Positions 20,087 through 29,918 of a stretch of DNA of 64,000 nt are shown here, one piece after another. A program made the translations under genes and the position numbers. Origin of the DNA: Rhizobium sp. BK376 (lineage in GTDB: Bacteria > Pseudomonadota > Alphaproteobacteria > Rhizobiales > Rhizobiaceae); NCBI RefSeq assembly GCF_004341625.1, contig NZ_SLZG01000004.1, positions 186,001 through 250,000 on the forward strand, read 5' to 3'. Position 1 is the first letter of the stretch; each line of letters opens with the position of its first letter. A model generated the notes under the pieces. It searched no databases and had not been told where the DNA came from. It worked only from the letters and a program-made list of their open reading frames with translations.

Positions 20087-20866
20087 TTAAACGCGGCGCT
20101 CGACCATCATCTTCTTGATCTCCGCGATCGCCTTTGCCGGGTTGAGGCCCTTGGGGCAGGTCTGCGCGCAGTTCATGATCGTGTGGCAGCGATAGAGGCG
20201 GAAGGGATCCTCGAGATTGTCGAGGCGTTCGCCGGTCGCTTCGTCGCGGCTATCGATCAGCCAGCGATAGGCCTGCAGCAGAACGGCCGGACCGAGATAG
20301 CGATCACCGTTCCACCAGTAGCTCGGACAGGAGGTCGAGCAGCAGGCGCAGAGGATGCACTCGTAGAGGCCGTCGAGCTTGGCGCGGTCCTCATGGCTCT
20401 GCTTCCATTCCTTGGCCGGCGCCGGCGACACCGTCTTCAGCCAGGGCTCGATAGAGCGGTGTTGGGCATAGAAGTTGGTGAGATCGGGCACGAGGTCCTT
20501 GACCACAGGCAGATGCGGCAGCGGATAGATCTTCACCGCACCCTTGATATCGTCCAAGCCCTTGGTGCAAGCCAGCGTGTTGGTGCCGTCGATGTTCATC
20601 GCGCAGGAACCGCAAATGCCTTCGCGACAGGAGCGGCGCAGCGTCAGCGTCGGATCGATCTTGTTCTTGATGTAGAGCAGACCGTCGAGCACCATCGGGC
20701 CGCAATCATCGACATCGATGTAGAATGTGTCGATCGACGGGTTCTGGCCATCATCCGGGCTCCAGCGATAGACGCGAAATTCGCGAGTGTTCTTGGCACC
20801 CTGCGGCTTCGGCCAGACCTTGCCCGGGCGGACCTGAGAGTTCTTGGGAAGAGCGAGTTCAACCAT
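20087..20866 (-). CDS. sdhB: succinate dehydrogenase iron-sulfur subunit
   Basis: A 259-residue subunit carrying electrons from SdhA to the membrane quinone site. The N-terminal 2Fe-2S ferredoxin domain has CREGICGSC near residues 75-83 and a later C in LACTKG. The C-terminal domain has the 4Fe-4S set [16 protein letters not shown] and the 3Fe-4S/4Fe-4S ligands [17 protein letters not shown]. It follows sdhA by 18 bases, in the usual order sdhC-D-A-B. Confidence 0.97.
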   Translation of the reverse strand: MVELALPKNSQVRPGKVWPKPQGAKNTREFRVYRWSPDDGQNPSIDTFYIDVDDCGPMVLDGLLYIKNKIDPTLTLRRSCREGICGSCAMNIDGTNTLACTKGLDDIKGAVKIYPLPHLPVVKDLVPDLTNFYAQHRSIEPWLKTVSPAPAKEWKQSHEDRAKLDGLYECILCACCSTSCPSYWWNGDRYLGPAVLLQAYRWLIDSRDEATGERLDNLEDPFRLYRCHTIMNCAQTCPKGLNPAKAIAEIKKMMVERRV

Positions 20867-20884
20867 GTCCGGTTCCTCTAGCGA

Positions 20885-22741
20885 TCAATAGACGCGAGCC
20901 TTGGGCTCGATCTTGTGCGGATCGATGCCTTCGGCGATCAGTTCGGTATGAACCGGGCGATAGTCGAGCTTCACGTCGCCGGCGTCGTTGACCCAGGCAA
21001 GCGTGTGCTTGCGCCAATTGTCGTCGTCGCGTCCGGCGAACTTGCCTTCGGTATAGTCCTCGCGAGCGTGCGAGCCGCGGCTTTCCTTGCGGGCTTCGGC
21101 GCCGTAGATCGTCGTGATCGCATTCGCCATCAGGTTCTGAAGCTCGAGCGTCTCAACGAGGTCGGAGTTCCAGATCATCGAGCGGTCGGTGACCTTGATG
21201 TCCTTCATCTCGCCCCAGATTTCAGAAAGGCGGCGGCAACCCGATTCCAGCGATTCCTGCGTGCGGAAGACGGCTGCGTCTTCCTGCATCGCCCGCTGCA
21301 TCTTCTCGCGCAGCACGGCCGTCGGCGTACCGCCACTGGCGTGACGCAGGCCATCGAAGCGGTCCATGATCTTGTCGCAGGCGGCAACGTTCAGATGCGG
21401 GATGGGTGCCGCGCGGTCGATGACCTCGCCGGCGCGGATCGCGGCGGCGCGACCGAAGACCACAAGGTCGATCAGCGAATTGGAGCCGAGGCGGTTTGCG
21501 CCGTGCACCGAGGCGCAGCCGGCTTCGCCGACGGCCATCAGGCCTGGAATGATCCGCTCCGGATTGGAGCTGTCGGCGTTCAGCACTTCGCCCCAATAGT
21601 TGGTCGGAATGCCACCCATATTGTAGTGGACGGTCGGCAGAACCGGGATCGGCTCGCGGGTCACGTCGACGCCGGCGAAGATCTTGGCGCTCTCGGAAAT
21701 GCCCGGCAGGCGCTCATGCAGAACGGCTGGATCGAGATGGTCGAGATGCAAGAAGATGTGGTCCTTGTTCTTGCCGACGCCGCGGCCCTCGCGGATTTCC
21801 AGCGTCATGCAGCGCGAGACGACGTCGCGCGAGGCGAGGTCCTTGGCCGACGGCGCATAACGCTCCATGAAGCGCTCGCCCTCGGAGTTGACGAGATAGC
21901 CGCCTTCGCCGCGCGCGCCTTCCGTGATGAGACAGCCGGAGCCGTAGATGCCGGTCGGATGGAACTGCACGAATTCCATGTCCTGCAGCGGCAGGCCGGC
22001 ACGGGCAACCATGCCGCCGCCGTCGCCGGTGCAGGTGTGGGCCGAAGTGGCGGAGAAATAGGCGCGGCCGTAGCCGCCGGTCGCCAGCACCACCATCTTG
22101 GCGGCGAAGCGATGGATCGTGCCGTCATCCAGGCACCAGGCGACGACGCCGGTGCAGCGGCTGCCGTCTTCCGACATGATCAGGTCGAGTGCGAAATATT
22201 CGATGAAGAATTCGGCGTTGTTGCGCAGCGACTGGCCATAGAGCGTGTGCAGGATGGCGTGGCCGGTACGGTCGGCAACGGCGCAGGTGCGCTGAACCGG
22301 CGGGCCTTCGCCGTAATTCTGCATGTGGCCGCCGAACGGGCGCTGGTAGATCTTGCCTTCCTCGTTACGAGAGAAGGGAACGCCGTAATGTTCCAGTTCG
22401 TAAACGGCCTTCGGCGCTTCCATGGTCAGGTACTGCATGGCGTCGACGTCGCCGAGCCAGTCGGAACCCTTGACGGTGTCGTAGAGGTGCCACTGCCAGC
22501 TGTCGGGCGTCATGTTGCGCAGCGAAGCGGCGATGCCGCCCTGTGCCGCAACCGTGTGCGAGCGGGTCGGGAAGACCTTGGTGATGCAGGCGGTGCGGAA
22601 GCCCTGTTCGGCCATGCCGAGCGTGGCGCGAAGCCCGGCGCCGCCGGCGCCGACGACGATCACGTCATAGGAGTGATCGACGTACTGATAGGCTTTCCCG
22701 TTCTGAGCGGGCCCATTCTGAGCGGATGAATTCGGAGCCAT
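20885..22741 (-). CDS. sdhA: succinate dehydrogenase flavoprotein subunit
   Basis: A 618-residue subunit with covalent FAD. It oxidises succinate to fumarate. The FAD fold [11 protein letters not shown] is near residues 30-40, the flavinylated histidine region is [10 protein letters not shown], followed by the substrate segment [11 protein letters not shown] and the catalytic arginine region around [11 protein letters not shown]. The C-terminal domain ends in LDYRPVH. Only 7 bases separate it from sdhD. The first 17 residues are an unconserved-looking N/Q-rich tail with a small AQNG repeat. Confidence 0.97.
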   Translation of the reverse strand: MAPNSSAQNGPAQNGKAYQYVDHSYDVIVVGAGGAGLRATLGMAEQGFRTACITKVFPTRSHTVAAQGGIAASLRNMTPDSWQWHLYDTVKGSDWLGDVDAMQYLTMEAPKAVYELEHYGVPFSRNEEGKIYQRPFGGHMQNYGEGPPVQRTCAVADRTGHAILHTLYGQSLRNNAEFFIEYFALDLIMSEDGSRCTGVVAWCLDDGTIHRFAAKMVVLATGGYGRAYFSATSAHTCTGDGGGMVARAGLPLQDMEFVQFHPTGIYGSGCLITEGARGEGGYLVNSEGERFMERYAPSAKDLASRDVVSRCMTLEIREGRGVGKNKDHIFLHLDHLDPAVLHERLPGISESAKIFAGVDVTREPIPVLPTVHYNMGGIPTNYWGEVLNADSSNPERIIPGLMAVGEAGCASVHGANRLGSNSLIDLVVFGRAAAIRAGEVIDRAAPIPHLNVAACDKIMDRFDGLRHASGGTPTAVLREKMQRAMQEDAAVFRTQESLESGCRRLSEIWGEMKDIKVTDRSMIWNSDLVETLELQNLMANAITTIYGAEARKESRGSHAREDYTEGKFAGRDDDNWRKHTLAWVNDAGDVKLDYRPVHTELIAEGIDPHKIEPKARVY

Positions 22742-22748
22742 GATGCTG

Positions 22749-23129
22749 TTATCCTACGAATGCGATCTTCAGAATGGCGAAGAGACAGAGCCCAGCGACG
22801 ATGATCGCAAAGAACGTGTTGAGCATCAGGAGAGCGATCTTGCCGAATTCGCCATGCACATAGTCTTCGATGATGACCTGCATGCCGAGCTTCATGTGAA
22901 TGACGCCGGAAATGACCATCAGACCCATGATGACCGACACGAACGGGTTCGACAGCGCATGGACCACGTCGGCATAGGGTGCGCCGGCATAGATCATGAG
23001 GAAAATGACGAAGAAAATGATGAGCGGCACGTTGGCGACTGCAGTCAGCCGCTGGCGCCAGAAATGGTCCGTGCCTTCCTTGGCGGAGCCAAGGCCGCGG
23101 ACTTTACCCAAAGGGGTGCGCATATCCAT
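22749..23129 (-). CDS. sdhD: succinate dehydrogenase membrane anchor subunit
   Basis: A 126-residue protein with three predicted membrane spans: about residues 30-48 ([19 protein letters not shown]), 60-80 ([18 protein letters not shown]) and 98-122 ([20 protein letters not shown]). The motif [15 protein letters not shown] contains the haem/quinone-site histidine and tyrosine typical of SdhD. It follows sdhC by 13 bases. Confidence 0.93.
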   Translation of the reverse strand: MDMRTPLGKVRGLGSAKEGTDHFWRQRLTAVANVPLIIFFVIFLMIYAGAPYADVVHALSNPFVSVIMGLMVISGVIHMKLGMQVIIEDYVHGEFGKIALLMLNTFFAIIVAGLCLFAILKIAFVG

Positions 23130-23142
23130 GGAAACCTAACCT

Positions 23143-23538
23143 TCAGAAGCGGACAGCGAGGCCGATAGCCCAGACGAGGACGGTAAGACAGAGCGAACCG
23201 ATGATCGTCGCCTTGGCCATTTTCGTGGAGAATTCCTTCTCGAAGCCGTAGCCGAGATCCCACATGAAGTGGCGGAAGCCGCCGAGCATGTGGTGCAGCA
23301 GCGCCCAGGTATAGCCGAGCAGGACCAGGCGGCCGATGATCGAGCCCATGATCCAGTTGACTAGGTCGAAATAGGCCTGCCCCGTGGCAGCGGCAATCAG
23401 CCACCAGGCAACCAGCACAGTGCCGAAATAAAGAGCGCCACCGGTGATTCGGTGAACGATCGACATGACCATGGTGGGAATGGGCTTGTAGATTTGTAGG
23501 TGCGGCGACAGGGGCCGGTTTTGTGTGACGTTCGCCAT
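23143..23538 (-). CDS. sdhC: succinate dehydrogenase cytochrome b556 subunit
   Basis: A 131-residue membrane subunit. The N-terminus RPLSPHLQIYKPIPTMVMSI followed by HRITG is the SdhC signature, and HHMLGGFRHFMWD carries the haem-ligand histidine. Three membrane spans are visible. It is first gene of the sdhCDAB operon and is divergent from the secreted repeat protein across 306 bases. Confidence 0.95.
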   Translation of the reverse strand: MANVTQNRPLSPHLQIYKPIPTMVMSIVHRITGGALYFGTVLVAWWLIAAATGQAYFDLVNWIMGSIIGRLVLLGYTWALLHHMLGGFRHFMWDLGYGFEKEFSTKMAKATIIGSLCLTVLVWAIGLAVRF

Positions 23539-23844
23539 CAGAACCTCGCGGCGTTACGATGCGATTTCAATCTCGGGCGAACCCGGGGGGCAACACACGA
23601 ATGACAAATTTCTGTGTGCGTTGCATCAATTGCGACGTTTAATGACCCAAGCGCCCATCTACAAGCACAATTGATGCCTGCTCGGAATTTAATCGATTCG
23701 AGTTTACAGGAGCTTATCCGCGATCAGTTCAGGTAAGGTTAAACGCGTTAACTATTCCGCCGATTTCCGCCATCTTCACATGGACTTGACGCCCCCTTTG
23801 CGGCACTCTCTTAATGATTTGTTAAGAGTAAGGAGTGTGAGGCG
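23539..23844. other. 306-base divergent intergenic region (sdhC / secreted protein)
   Basis: No gene is seen here. It must hold the promoter of sdhCDAB on the minus strand and that of the secreted protein on the plus strand. On the plus strand a plausible -35 CTTGAC (23785-23790) is followed after 17 bases by CTCTTA (23808-23813). A CtrA-like box lies next to it. GTTAA-ACGCG-TTAAC near 23740-23755 is a further imperfect dyad. Confidence 0.5.
23811..23825 (+). promoter_or_regulatory. possible CtrA box, TTAA-N7-TTAA
   Basis: TTAATGATTTGTTAA matches the CtrA core consensus TTAA-N7-TTAA exactly, 19 bases before the secreted protein start. It overlaps the putative -10, a position that would suit repression. 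Confidence 0.4.
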
Positions 23845-24537
23845 ATGTTTGCGCGTATTTCGAAGGCAGGCCTGCTCGTGCTTGCGATGGTCGCTGCATT
23901 TTCGTTCGCTCTGCCGGTTTCAGCCGCCGATTGGCGCGGAGGTGGTCGCGGTTTCCACTCGCGCGTCTTCCCCGGTTCCTTCCATGGTTCCTTTGCGGGC
24001 AATCGCAATGGATTTCATCGCAACTTCGATCCGGGCCGCCGGTTCCAGTTTGCCGACCGCGGCCGCTTCGGGCGCGGCGGCTTTCAAGACCGGCGCAACG
24101 GTTTCCGCAATCGCGGTGTTTTCGGCAATAACGGTTTTGCCTGGAACAATCGTGGCTGGAATAACCGTGGCTGGAACAAGGGTTTCGGCTGGAACAATCG
24201 CGGTTGGAATAATCGCGGCTGGTGGGCCAACCGCCGCGTCGGTCCCAATCACCTGATGACGCTTTCATCGTCCTCAGGCGTCATCACCAACCGCGGCAGC
24301 GGCGTGGTCGTCATATTGAGCGACCGCGCCGACACCGATCTCATCAGCAACAACTATGCCGGCTCGAACGATGTCTATCGCGCTGATGGCGGCACCTACG
24401 TCACCGGCTACGGCTATGCCGGCGGCGGGCCGGACCAGGTGACCGACCCGCATCCGGGAGCAAAGATCATCGATACGGCGAGAGCCGGCGATCCCTGCTC
24501 GCATGAAAACGGCGTCTGCGTGATCAGGGCGAGGTAA
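23845..24537 (+). CDS. secreted Asn/Arg/Gly/Trp-repeat protein, function unknown
   Basis: A 230-residue protein with a clear signal peptide (LLVLAMVAAFSFALPVSAAD, cleavage about residue 28). Residues 29-90 are rich in Gly, Arg and Phe. Residues about 98-127 hold a tandem array built on NNRGW/GWN units. The C-terminal part (130-230) is more globular: a beta-rich GVVVILSDRADTDLI segment, a GYGYAGGG turn and two Cys near the end (DPCSHENGVCVI) that could pair. I do not recognise the family. The RBS AAGGAG is 9-15 bases upstream. Its TAA stop abuts the stop of the convergent methyltransferase. Confidence 0.75.
   Translation: MFARISKAGLLVLAMVAAFSFALPVSAADWRGGGRGFHSRVFPGSFHGSFAGNRNGFHRNFDPGRRFQFADRGRFGRGGFQDRRNGFRNRGVFGNNGFAWNNRGWNNRGWNKGFGWNNRGWNNRGWWANRRVGPNHLMTLSSSSGVITNRGSGVVVILSDRADTDLISNNYAGSNDVYRADGGTYVTGYGYAGGGPDQVTDPHPGAKIIDTARAGDPCSHENGVCVIRAR
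24139..24227 (+). repeat. tandem repeat encoding NNRGW units
   Basis: A degenerate 15-base period (GGCTGGAAYAAYCGY) repeats about five times, interrupted by one GGTTTC unit. It encodes (W)NNRG pentapeptides in the secreted protein. Copies differ mostly at third codon positions, so the array has been kept for protein sequence. Confidence 0.7.
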
Positions 24538-25251
24538 TTACTCGGCTAAAAAACGCCAGACCGTGGTCTTCTTGACCTCGCTGTCTTCGAGCGCGCGGGT
24601 GACAGGCACCGCGTAGGTTGCGCAGGCTTCCAGGCGATCTTTCGGAAGATAGGCCCTTCCGGGATCGCCAACCAGAACAGGCTTGCCCTGTTGCGCAAGC
24701 GTCCTGAACCACGGAATGATTCGATCCGCGAAATCTCGGTCGTAGAAGACGTCGCCGGCCAGCACGATATCGGCATCGACGCGCCCGCCGAGAAGATCGT
24801 CCGAGGTAAATTCGATCGCCACGCTATTTGCGGCGGCATTCAGGCGCACGGCGGTTTCGGCCCAGGGGTCGATATCAGCGGCGATGACCTCAGCCGCGCC
24901 CGAAAGCCGGGCGGCGATCGCGACCAGACCGGAACCGCTGGCAAAATCGAGAACCCGCCTGCCCCTGACCATATCAGGGTGATCGAGGATGTAGCGGGCG
25001 AGCCCCTGCCCGCCGGCCCAGGCGAAAGCCCAGAACGGCGGCGGCAGACCGATTTCCTGAAGCTCGTCCTCCGTCTTCAGCCAGAGATCATGCGCTTCGC
25101 TCGCCAGATAGAGCCTGATCTCCGGCACATGCGGCGGAGCCATCAGGCTGGTATTGGCGCGGATGAAGCTCTCCGGATCGGTTTTCAAATCATCCTCGAT
25201 TGCAAATCCGGGAAAAGTGCAAAGCGGCTTTCCGCCAGGAATTGCGTTCAA
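24538..25251 (-). CDS. METTL20/ETFB-type lysine methyltransferase
   Basis: A 237-residue class I SAM methyltransferase. The SAM motif is VLDFASGSGLVAIA (residues 100-113), with DIDPWAETAVRLN next. Flanking sequence matches the METTL20 (ETFBKMT) group closely: PPFWAFAWAGGQGLARYILD before motif I, AGDVFYDRDFAD, GDPGRAYLP and the C-terminal VWRFLAE. METTL20 modifies the beta subunit of electron transfer flavoprotein, and bacterial homologues are known from Agrobacterium. The substrate here is inferred. It is last in the tsaD operon, 8 bases after the EVE gene. Confidence 0.8.
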   Translation of the reverse strand: MNAIPGGKPLCTFPGFAIEDDLKTDPESFIRANTSLMAPPHVPEIRLYLASEAHDLWLKTEDELQEIGLPPPFWAFAWAGGQGLARYILDHPDMVRGRRVLDFASGSGLVAIAARLSGAAEVIAADIDPWAETAVRLNAAANSVAIEFTSDDLLGGRVDADIVLAGDVFYDRDFADRIIPWFRTLAQQGKPVLVGDPGRAYLPKDRLEACATYAVPVTRALEDSEVKKTTVWRFLAE

Positions 25252-25259
25252 TCAAAAAG

Positions 25260-25691
25260 CTAGACAGGCGGATTATCCAGTCCGCCCATGCGACAGACCT
25301 CGGCCCATTCCTCGCCCGTCACAGGCTGTACCGAAAGGCGCATCGACGTGACCAGCGCCATTTTCTCAAGCTTCGGGTTTGCTTTCACGTCCTTGAGCGT
25401 CACCGGCTGCGGCATGTCGCGCACGGCGCGGATATCGACGCAGTCCCACTTGGGATCGCCCTTGGCACTCGAATCGGGATGCGACAGCGCGCAGACCTCG
25501 ACAATGCCGACGATCTCTAGCCCATCGTTGGAATGATAGAAGAAACCCTTGTCGCCGATCTTCATCGCTCGCATGTTGTTGCGGGCGAGATAGTTGCGAA
25601 CACCGGTCCACTCGGTCCCCTTCTCGCCAGCGTCCTTCTGCTGCTGCCAGGACCAGGAAGAGGGCTCGGATTTATAGAGCCAATGCGCCAT
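25260..25691 (-). CDS. EVE domain-containing protein
   Basis: A 143-residue single-domain protein: HWLYKSEPSSWSW at the N-terminus, GVRNYLARNNMRAMKIGDKGF, then VRDMPQPVTLKDVKANPKL and VQPVTGEEW at the end, all typical of EVE (PUA-like) proteins. The family binds modified bases or nucleosides in DNA or RNA, but no cellular role is established for this housekeeping subgroup. It starts 3 bases after the YciI gene upstream. Confidence 0.9.
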   Translation of the reverse strand: MAHWLYKSEPSSWSWQQQKDAGEKGTEWTGVRNYLARNNMRAMKIGDKGFFYHSNDGLEIVGIVEVCALSHPDSSAKGDPKWDCVDIRAVRDMPQPVTLKDVKANPKLEKMALVTSMRLSVQPVTGEEWAEVCRMGGLDNPPV

Positions 25692-25694
25692 CGC

Positions 25695-25988
25695 TCATGC
25701 CTCCGGATTGTTGAAGACCCAGTTGAATGGCTTGATCTCCACGCTCTCGAAAAGCCCGGCCTTGGTATAGGGGTCGGCATCGGCGAGCGCCTTGGCGGCC
25801 TCGATCGAATCGGCATTGACGATGACGAGGCTGCCGTTCGGTTTGCCCTCTGCATCCAGGAACGGACCCGCCATCTTGAGCGTACCCTCGGCGTTGAGCT
25901 TGTTCAGGTGCTCGACATGCGCGGGGCGTGTGTCCATGCGCACTTGAAGGTGGCCGGGCTTATCCTTGCAGACAAAGGCAAAAAGCAT
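25695..25988 (-). CDS. YciI family protein
   Basis: A 97-residue YCII-domain protein: LFAFVCKDKPGHLQVRMDTRPAHVEHL at the N-terminus, then GPFLDAEGKPNGSLVIV and DADPYTKAGLFESVEI. The H and DPY motif of the family are present. Function is unknown. It is 29 bases after gpsA and 3 before the EVE gene; the gpsA-yciI-EVE order looks like a conserved rhizobial operon. Confidence 0.9.
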   Translation of the reverse strand: MLFAFVCKDKPGHLQVRMDTRPAHVEHLNKLNAEGTLKMAGPFLDAEGKPNGSLVIVNADSIEAAKALADADPYTKAGLFESVEIKPFNWVFNNPEA

Positions 25989-26017
25989 TCTTCATTCTCC
26001 TTCCGAAATCAAAAAAA

Positions 26018-27007
26018 TCATTCCGTGGTGATCGGCCGTGTCATCAGCTGCTCGATGGCGTCAGGAATAGCGAGCGAGCCTTCGATGATTGCGGTAACCG
26101 CATCCGTGATCGGCATGCTGACATCAAGCTTTTCCGCCAGCCGCGAGGCGACGGAAGCCGCAAGCGCGCCCTCGACAAGCGTCCCATGCGCGGGGTCGAC
26201 CGTCTCGCCGCGACCAAGCGCGATGCCGAAACGCAGATTGCGCGACTGGTGGCTGGTTGCCGTGAGCACGAGATCGCCGAGCCCCGAGAGGCCGCGCGCG
26301 GTTTCCGCCTTGCCGCCCTTGGCGACGATGAAACGGGACATTTCCGCAAGTCCGCGGCTGATCAGTGCCGCACGGGCCGAATCCCCGATGCCGCCGCCCT
26401 CGACGATGCCGCAGGCAATCGCCAGCACATTCTTGAGCGCTCCGCCGAGCTGCACCCCGATCCGGTCGGAGGAGGCATAAAGGCGGAAGGTGCGACCCGA
26501 AATCGCCTGCGCGAGACGCTCAGCCACAGGCATATCTGCGGCCGCGATCGCCATCGCCGTCGGCAATCCCCTGGCAATATCCGTCGCAAAGCCGGGACCG
26601 GAAAGCACTGCTATGGCATGGTCCGGCAGTTCGCGCTCCAGCATATCGGTCAATATATCGCCGGAGACGCGGTCGATCCCCTTGGCGCAGGTGACGACGA
26701 TCGCGTCCTTGTGAAGATAAGGACCATAATGCCGTGCAGCGTCCGCCTGAGCCTGGGAAGGCATGACGAAAAGCACGATGCCGGCATCCTGCAGCACATC
26801 CGGCTCGGCCGAATAATTGAGCGAATCCGGCAATTGAATGCCGGGCAGTGCGGCCTCGTGCAGGCCCTCGGCCCTGAGATCGGCAATCAACTCGGGGTCT
26901 CGGCCGATGAGCGTCACCGAGTGGCGGCCGGTCAGCGCGATGACGGCCGCAAGCGCCGTGCCAAATGCCCCGGCTCCGATAACGGCAATGCGCTCACCTT
27001 CACTCAT
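26018..27007 (-). CDS. gpsA: NAD(P)H-dependent glycerol-3-phosphate dehydrogenase
   Basis: A 329-residue cytosolic enzyme making sn-glycerol-3-phosphate for phospholipid synthesis. The NAD motif is [12 protein letters not shown] (residues 9-20), followed by TCAKGID, SGPGFA and the catalytic lysine region [11 protein letters not shown] near 185-195. The ATG at 27007-27005 overlaps the TGA of tsaD by four bases (ATGA), so translation is coupled. The longer open frame reaching 27163 lies inside tsaD and is rejected. Confidence 0.95.
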   Translation of the reverse strand: MSEGERIAVIGAGAFGTALAAVIALTGRHSVTLIGRDPELIADLRAEGLHEAALPGIQLPDSLNYSAEPDVLQDAGIVLFVMPSQAQADAARHYGPYLHKDAIVVTCAKGIDRVSGDILTDMLERELPDHAIAVLSGPGFATDIARGLPTAMAIAAADMPVAERLAQAISGRTFRLYASSDRIGVQLGGALKNVLAIACGIVEGGGIGDSARAALISRGLAEMSRFIVAKGGKAETARGLSGLGDLVLTATSHQSRNLRFGIALGRGETVDPAHGTLVEGALAASVASRLAEKLDVSMPITDAVTAIIEGSLAIPDAIEQLMTRPITTE

Positions 27008-28101
27008 GCCTTCGCACCTCGTTTGCCGTAGCCCAGCAGCGTCTCGGCCTTGGAATCGAGCGGCCAGCGCGACCGTGGCTGTACGTCGAGATCGTCGGCA
27101 GCAGCACCCGTCGCCATGCGCTCGAGCCCTGCCCAGGCAATCATGACGGCATTGTCGGTGCAAAGACGAAGCGGCGGCGCGATGAAGCGGAAACCGTTGA
27201 CGCTGCAGAGATCCTGCAGCGTCGCCCGCAGTTCAAGGTTAGCCGCAACGCCACCTGCGACGACCAGCGCCGGCATCTCGCCGAGATGCGGAAATTCTCG
27301 TTTGAAGCGCTGAAGCCCGCGGCCAATCCGGTCCTTCAGCGTGCGCGACACCGCTTTCTGGAAGGAGGCGCAGATGTCGGCGATATCCTGCTGCGTCAAA
27401 GGCGCGATCTCGGTCGCCGCCTGGCGCACCGCCGTCTTCAGGCCGGAGAAGGAAAAATCAAGCCGCGCCTCGCCCACCAGCGGCCGCGGGAAATCGAAGC
27501 GATCGGGATTGCCGGTCTTTGCCGCCTCCTCGACGGCGGGTCCACCGGGATAAGGCAGGCCAAGCAGCTTCGCCGTCTTGTCGAAGGCTTCGCCGAGCGC
27601 ATCGTCGATCGTCGTGCCCCAGCGCTCATAATCGCCGACTCCGCGCACGAGGATGAGCTGCGTATGGCCGCCTGACACGAGCAGCATCAGATAGGGAAAG
27701 GAGAGACCATCCGTCAGCCGTGCCGTCAGCGCGTGGCCTTCCAGATGATTGACGGCGTAGAGCGGCTTGCCGGCCGCGCGCGCGATCGCCTTCCCGGTCA
27801 TCAAGCCGACGAGCAGCCCGCCGATCAGGCCGGGGCCGGAGGTTGCCGCAATGGCGTCCACATCGGAAAGCGACACATTGGCACGTTTCAGTGCCTCTTC
27901 GATCAGCGTATCAAGCGCCTCGACATGGGCCCGCGCCGCAATCTCGGGCACGACGCCGCCATAGGCACTATGTTCGTCAAGCTGGCTCAGAACAACGTCG
28001 GAGAGTACGGTGGAGCTTCCATCCTGCCCGCGCTCGACCACGGCAGCGGCGGTCTCGTCGCAGCTTGTTTCGATGCCGAGTATGCGAAGAAAGGGAGCCA
28101 T
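27004..28101 (-). CDS. tsaD: tRNA N6-adenosine threonylcarbamoyltransferase TsaD
   Basis: A 365-residue ASKHA-fold enzyme of the t6A37 tRNA modification pathway. [16 protein letters not shown] opens the protein, the metal histidines are in [11 protein letters not shown] and [11 protein letters not shown], followed by [11 protein letters not shown] and the C-terminal [12 protein letters not shown]. The start is the ATG at 28101; the open frame upstream of it is antisense to hemC. It heads the operon tsaD-gpsA-yciI-EVE-methyltransferase and is divergent from hemC across 73 bases. Confidence 0.96.
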   Translation of the reverse strand: MAPFLRILGIETSCDETAAAVVERGQDGSSTVLSDVVLSQLDEHSAYGGVVPEIAARAHVEALDTLIEEALKRANVSLSDVDAIAATSGPGLIGGLLVGLMTGKAIARAAGKPLYAVNHLEGHALTARLTDGLSFPYLMLLVSGGHTQLILVRGVGDYERWGTTIDDALGEAFDKTAKLLGLPYPGGPAVEEAAKTGNPDRFDFPRPLVGEARLDFSFSGLKTAVRQAATEIAPLTQQDIADICASFQKAVSRTLKDRIGRGLQRFKREFPHLGEMPALVVAGGVAANLELRATLQDLCSVNGFRFIAPPLRLCTDNAVMIAWAGLERMATGAAADDLDVQPRSRWPLDSKAETLLGYGKRGAKA

Positions 28102-28174
28102 GGAGCCTGTTCGTTGATTGCGGTGATATGGAAACCTGTTTACGAGAACTGTCGGTAACAACGGATCAAAGCGG

Positions 28175-29104
28175 ATGCAAACAAAACCTTTCCGGATCGG
28201 TACGCGCGGCAGCCCACTGGCGCTGGCGCAGGCGCACGAGGCCCGCGATCGGCTGATGGCGGCCCACGGCCTGCCGGAAGAAATGTTCGAAATCGTCGTC
28301 ATGACAACGACGGGCGACCGGATCACCGATCGCTCGCTCGCAGAAATTGGGGGCAAGGGTCTCTTCACACAAGAGCTGGAGCTGAAGCTTCTCTCCGGAG
28401 ATCTCGACCTTGCTGTCCACTCCGCCAAGGATATGGCGACAAAACTGCCCGAAGGCCTCTATCTCTCCGCCTTTCTGCCCCGCGAGGATATTCGCGACGT
28501 GGTCATCGGACGCACGGCGCCAAAGCTGCTCGAACTGCCGCATGGAGCCACCGTCGGTTCCGCCTCCTTGCGCCGGCAGGCGCTGATCCGTCGCCTGCGG
28601 CCCGATATCAAGGTCGTCACCTTCCGCGGCGCCGTCGAGACGCGGCTGCGCAAGCTGGGCGAAGGCCAGGTCGATGCGACGCTGCTGGCACTCGCCGGTC
28701 TGAAGCGGCTCGGCAAGGTCGAAGTGCTGACAGATATCCTCGATCCCGACGAATTCCCGCCGGCTCCGGCGCAGGGCGCCATCGCCATCGAAAGCCGTGC
28801 CGGCGACGAGCGCACCGACGCGCTGCTGTCTGCCATCAATGACGTGCCGACCCATCACACCGTTTCCTGCGAACGCGGCTTCCTTGCCGCACTGGACGGT
28901 TCCTGCCGCACCCCGATTGCCGGCTATGCCGTCTGCGAGGGTGACCATATCCGCTTCTTCGGCATGATCCTGACGCCCGATGGCAGCAAGGTGCACACGA
29001 TCACGATCGAGGGCCACTGCCGCGATGCCGAAGCGCTCGGCACCAATGCCGGCCAGGCGATCCGCGAACAGGCGGGCAGCACCTTCTTCTCAGACTGGAG
29101 CTGA
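28175..29104 (+). CDS. hemC: hydroxymethylbilane synthase (porphobilinogen deaminase)
   Basis: A 309-residue enzyme joining four porphobilinogens into hydroxymethylbilane. [14 protein letters not shown] starts the protein; [25 protein letters not shown] and the dipyrromethane-cofactor cysteine in [13 protein letters not shown] are visible. It is first in a plus-strand operon with hemD (5 bases later), mic60 and hemY. Confidence 0.97.
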   Translation: MQTKPFRIGTRGSPLALAQAHEARDRLMAAHGLPEEMFEIVVMTTTGDRITDRSLAEIGGKGLFTQELELKLLSGDLDLAVHSAKDMATKLPEGLYLSAFLPREDIRDVVIGRTAPKLLELPHGATVGSASLRRQALIRRLRPDIKVVTFRGAVETRLRKLGEGQVDATLLALAGLKRLGKVEVLTDILDPDEFPPAPAQGAIAIESRAGDERTDALLSAINDVPTHHTVSCERGFLAALDGSCRTPIAGYAVCEGDHIRFFGMILTPDGSKVHTITIEGHCRDAEALGTNAGQAIREQAGSTFFSDWS

Positions 29105-29109
29105 GCGGC

Positions 29110-29838
29110 ATGCGCGTGGTCGTCACCCGTCCCGCGCATTCCGCCGAGCGCACGGCAGTACGGCTGAAAGAGCTGGGACATCAGCCCGTTCTTCTGCCGC
29201 TGACCCGGCCGGTCCACCAAGTCGCGAGCATTGCCGATGCGCTGACGCGATCGCAGGGTGCGATTGCTGTTACCAGCGCCGAAGCGATCCGGGTGATCCA
29301 GCGGCTGGCCCCGACAGTCTCATCCCATCTTTCGCGCCCGCTTTTTGCGGTCGGCAAGGCGACGGCTGAGGAAGCGCGAAACGCAGGCTTCGCCGATGTC
29401 TGCCATTCGGAAGCAAGCGGCGCAGAACTTGCCGAACTGATTTCAGCGCATCGCTCCGTTCTGTCGAACGCGCCTCTTCTCTACATGGCCGGATCTCCCC
29501 GCGCGCCGGGCTTTGAGGCAAGGCTGACCGAGCTTGGCATCCCGTTCCACGCGGTCGAATGCTACGTGATGAAGGACGAGGAGCCCGAGGACGCTAAACT
29601 CCGCAGCATCTTTCTCGGTGATGGTGCTGACGCGGTCCTTCTCTATTCCCGCCATAGCGCCGAACGTTTCTTCGCTCTTCCGTTCCTCCAGGCGCACGGA
29701 AATTCACTGACCGGGACAAGATTCTTCTGCCTGAGTGCAGCGATTGCAGACGCCGTTCCCGATCTCTTGCGCGAAAACACGAAAATTGCCGCAAATCCCG
29801 ATGAGGACAGCCTTTTGGAATTACTCCGCCGCCGCTGA
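29110..29838 (+). CDS. hemD: uroporphyrinogen-III synthase
   Basis: A 242-residue protein. Sequence of this family is weakly conserved; support comes from VTRPAHSAERTAVRLKELGH at the N-terminus, ITSAEAIR-like VTSAEAIRVI near 57, the FAVGKATAEEAR segment near 82-93 and a late LYSRHSAERF. Position directly after hemC confirms the assignment. The product closes hydroxymethylbilane to uroporphyrinogen III. Confidence 0.92.
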   Translation: MRVVVTRPAHSAERTAVRLKELGHQPVLLPLTRPVHQVASIADALTRSQGAIAVTSAEAIRVIQRLAPTVSSHLSRPLFAVGKATAEEARNAGFADVCHSEASGAELAELISAHRSVLSNAPLLYMAGSPRAPGFEARLTELGIPFHAVECYVMKDEEPEDAKLRSIFLGDGADAVLLYSRHSAERFFALPFLQAHGNSLTGTRFFCLSAAIADAVPDLLRENTKIAANPDEDSLLELLRRR

Positions 29839-29918
29839 CTGCCCAAATTTCATCTAACCTCTTTCCATAATGGGCTTCACTGTCTAACTTCGTTGCAGTG
29901 CATAAAATGAGGATGTCC

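Noticed and set aside
20915..22729. A plus-strand open frame of 604 codons
   Set aside because: Antisense shadow of sdhA.
24139..24227. Possible CRISPR-like short repeats
   Set aside because: The repeats are contiguous 15-base coding units without spacers, in frame with a secreted protein.
27008..27163. N-terminal extension of gpsA
   Set aside because: It lies inside tsaD in another frame. The ATG at 27007 overlaps the tsaD stop and begins directly before the NAD motif.
28102..28428. N-terminal extension of tsaD by 109 residues
   Set aside because: It is antisense to hemC; the ATG at 28101 gives the standard family start.
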